A stretch of DNA of 6,827 nucleotides. It comes from an uncultured Clostridium sp. (GTDB taxonomy: Bacteria > Bacillota > Clostridia > TANB77 > CAG-508). The position numbers and the translations under genes were made by a program. Each line of letters begins with the position of its first letter. Within the stretch, counting starts at the first letter, position 1. Below are positions 6,595-6,827 of this stretch, piece after piece. The stretch spans positions 1-6,827 of the forward strand of contig USTA01000044.1 in the NCBI GenBank assembly GCA_900557475.1, in the 5' to 3' direction. The notes beneath the pieces are model-generated. The model saw only the letters and a program-made list of their open reading frames with translations. It ran no database searches and was not told the DNA's origin.

Positions 6595-6816
6595 TTATTC
6601 AAATTCAGGGAGATTATGTTTTTCCCTGAGTTTGTTTATTGCTTTTAATCCAAGAGCCTGAGTTTCTGTTCTTGAATTTGCAACTAAAGCATACAAATCT
6701 CTTCGAACAGTTTCTACTGAAATTTTTAACTCTTTGGCTACTTGTGTTCGAGTATAGCCCTCCAAAATCATCTGTGCTTCCTCAATTCGCCGATAGTAAA
6801 TTTTTGGTTTTTCCAT
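6595..6816 (-). CDS. Small helix-turn-helix DNA-binding protein, orphan type
   Basis: This 73-residue soluble protein consists almost wholly of a helix-turn-helix. Residues 9-20 form a first helix (RRIEEAQMILEG). TRTQVAKELKI (22-32) is the stabilising helix and turn. SVETVRRDLYALV (33-45) is a recognition helix very like that of DeoR-family repressors and SpoIIID-type regulators. The rest (46-73) is a second charged helical region ending LREKHNLPEFE. There is no wing, ligand-binding domain or signalling domain, so it is much shorter than a DeoR regulator and does not show the SpoIIID C-terminus. ATG 6816-6814 is preceded by GAGGT (6827-6823) with a 6 nt spacer, which supports the start; the promoter lies beyond the right edge. 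The gene converges on dnaE and shares its terminator. Targets are unknown. It could be a housekeeping regulator or a phage- or plasmid-derived one. Its high Arg/Lys/Glu content and clear ribosome binding site argue for a real gene. Confidence 0.8.
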   Translation of the reverse strand: MEKPKIYYRRIEEAQMILEGYTRTQVAKELKISVETVRRDLYALVANSRTETQALGLKAINKLREKHNLPEFE

Positions 6817-6827
6817 AAAACTACCTC

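Noticed and set aside
1..6827. Mobile element, CRISPR array, tRNA or rRNA
   Set aside because: No transposase, terminal inverted repeats, regularly spaced direct repeats, clover-leaf sequence or rRNA-like sequence was seen on either strand.

Overview
The window is strongly AT-rich on both strands. Ribosome binding sites are clear AGGAGG or close variants, and the codons favour AGA, ATA, GGA, GCA and other A-ending triplets. Coding density is high. TGA and TAG end genes and all Trp codons are TGG, so the code is standard rather than the mycoplasma code. Together with a Gram-positive-type DnaE, this points to a low-GC Firmicute, most likely an anaerobic Clostridia-like bacterium. This is an inference from composition and protein style, not an identification.

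Layout. Bases 1-73 hold the first 24 codons of a minus-strand gene that runs off the left edge. Bases 74-263 are a divergent promoter region. It has a weak minus-strand promoter for that gene and a very good plus-strand promoter (TTGAAA-17 bp-TATAAT) just ahead of a two-gene unit: a stand-alone FIST-domain protein (264-1430) and, 42 bp later, an NAD(P)-dependent aldehyde dehydrogenase (1473-2906). A hairpin at 2932-2977 probably ends that unit. A TTGAAA-17 bp-TAGAAT promoter with an extended -10 then starts dnaE (3052-6519), the replicative-type DNA polymerase III alpha subunit. A bidirectional hairpin terminator (6535-6586) separates dnaE from a convergent 73-residue helix-turn-helix protein on the minus strand (6595-6816).

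How the genes relate. The FIST protein and the aldehyde dehydrogenase appear co-transcribed. The pairing suggests a small-molecule-binding protein working alongside an enzyme that oxidises an aldehyde, but neither substrate nor ligand can be read from the sequence. dnaE looks like an independent housekeeping unit. Its PHP domain keeps a full set of metal-binding residues, so it may carry its own 3'-5' exonuclease activity. I found no mobile element, RNA gene, CRISPR array or defence system. The observations most worth a second look are the FIST-dehydrogenase pairing, the intact PHP site, the unusual promoter/Shine-Dalgarno/mini-ORF overlap before dnaE, and the orphan HTH protein.
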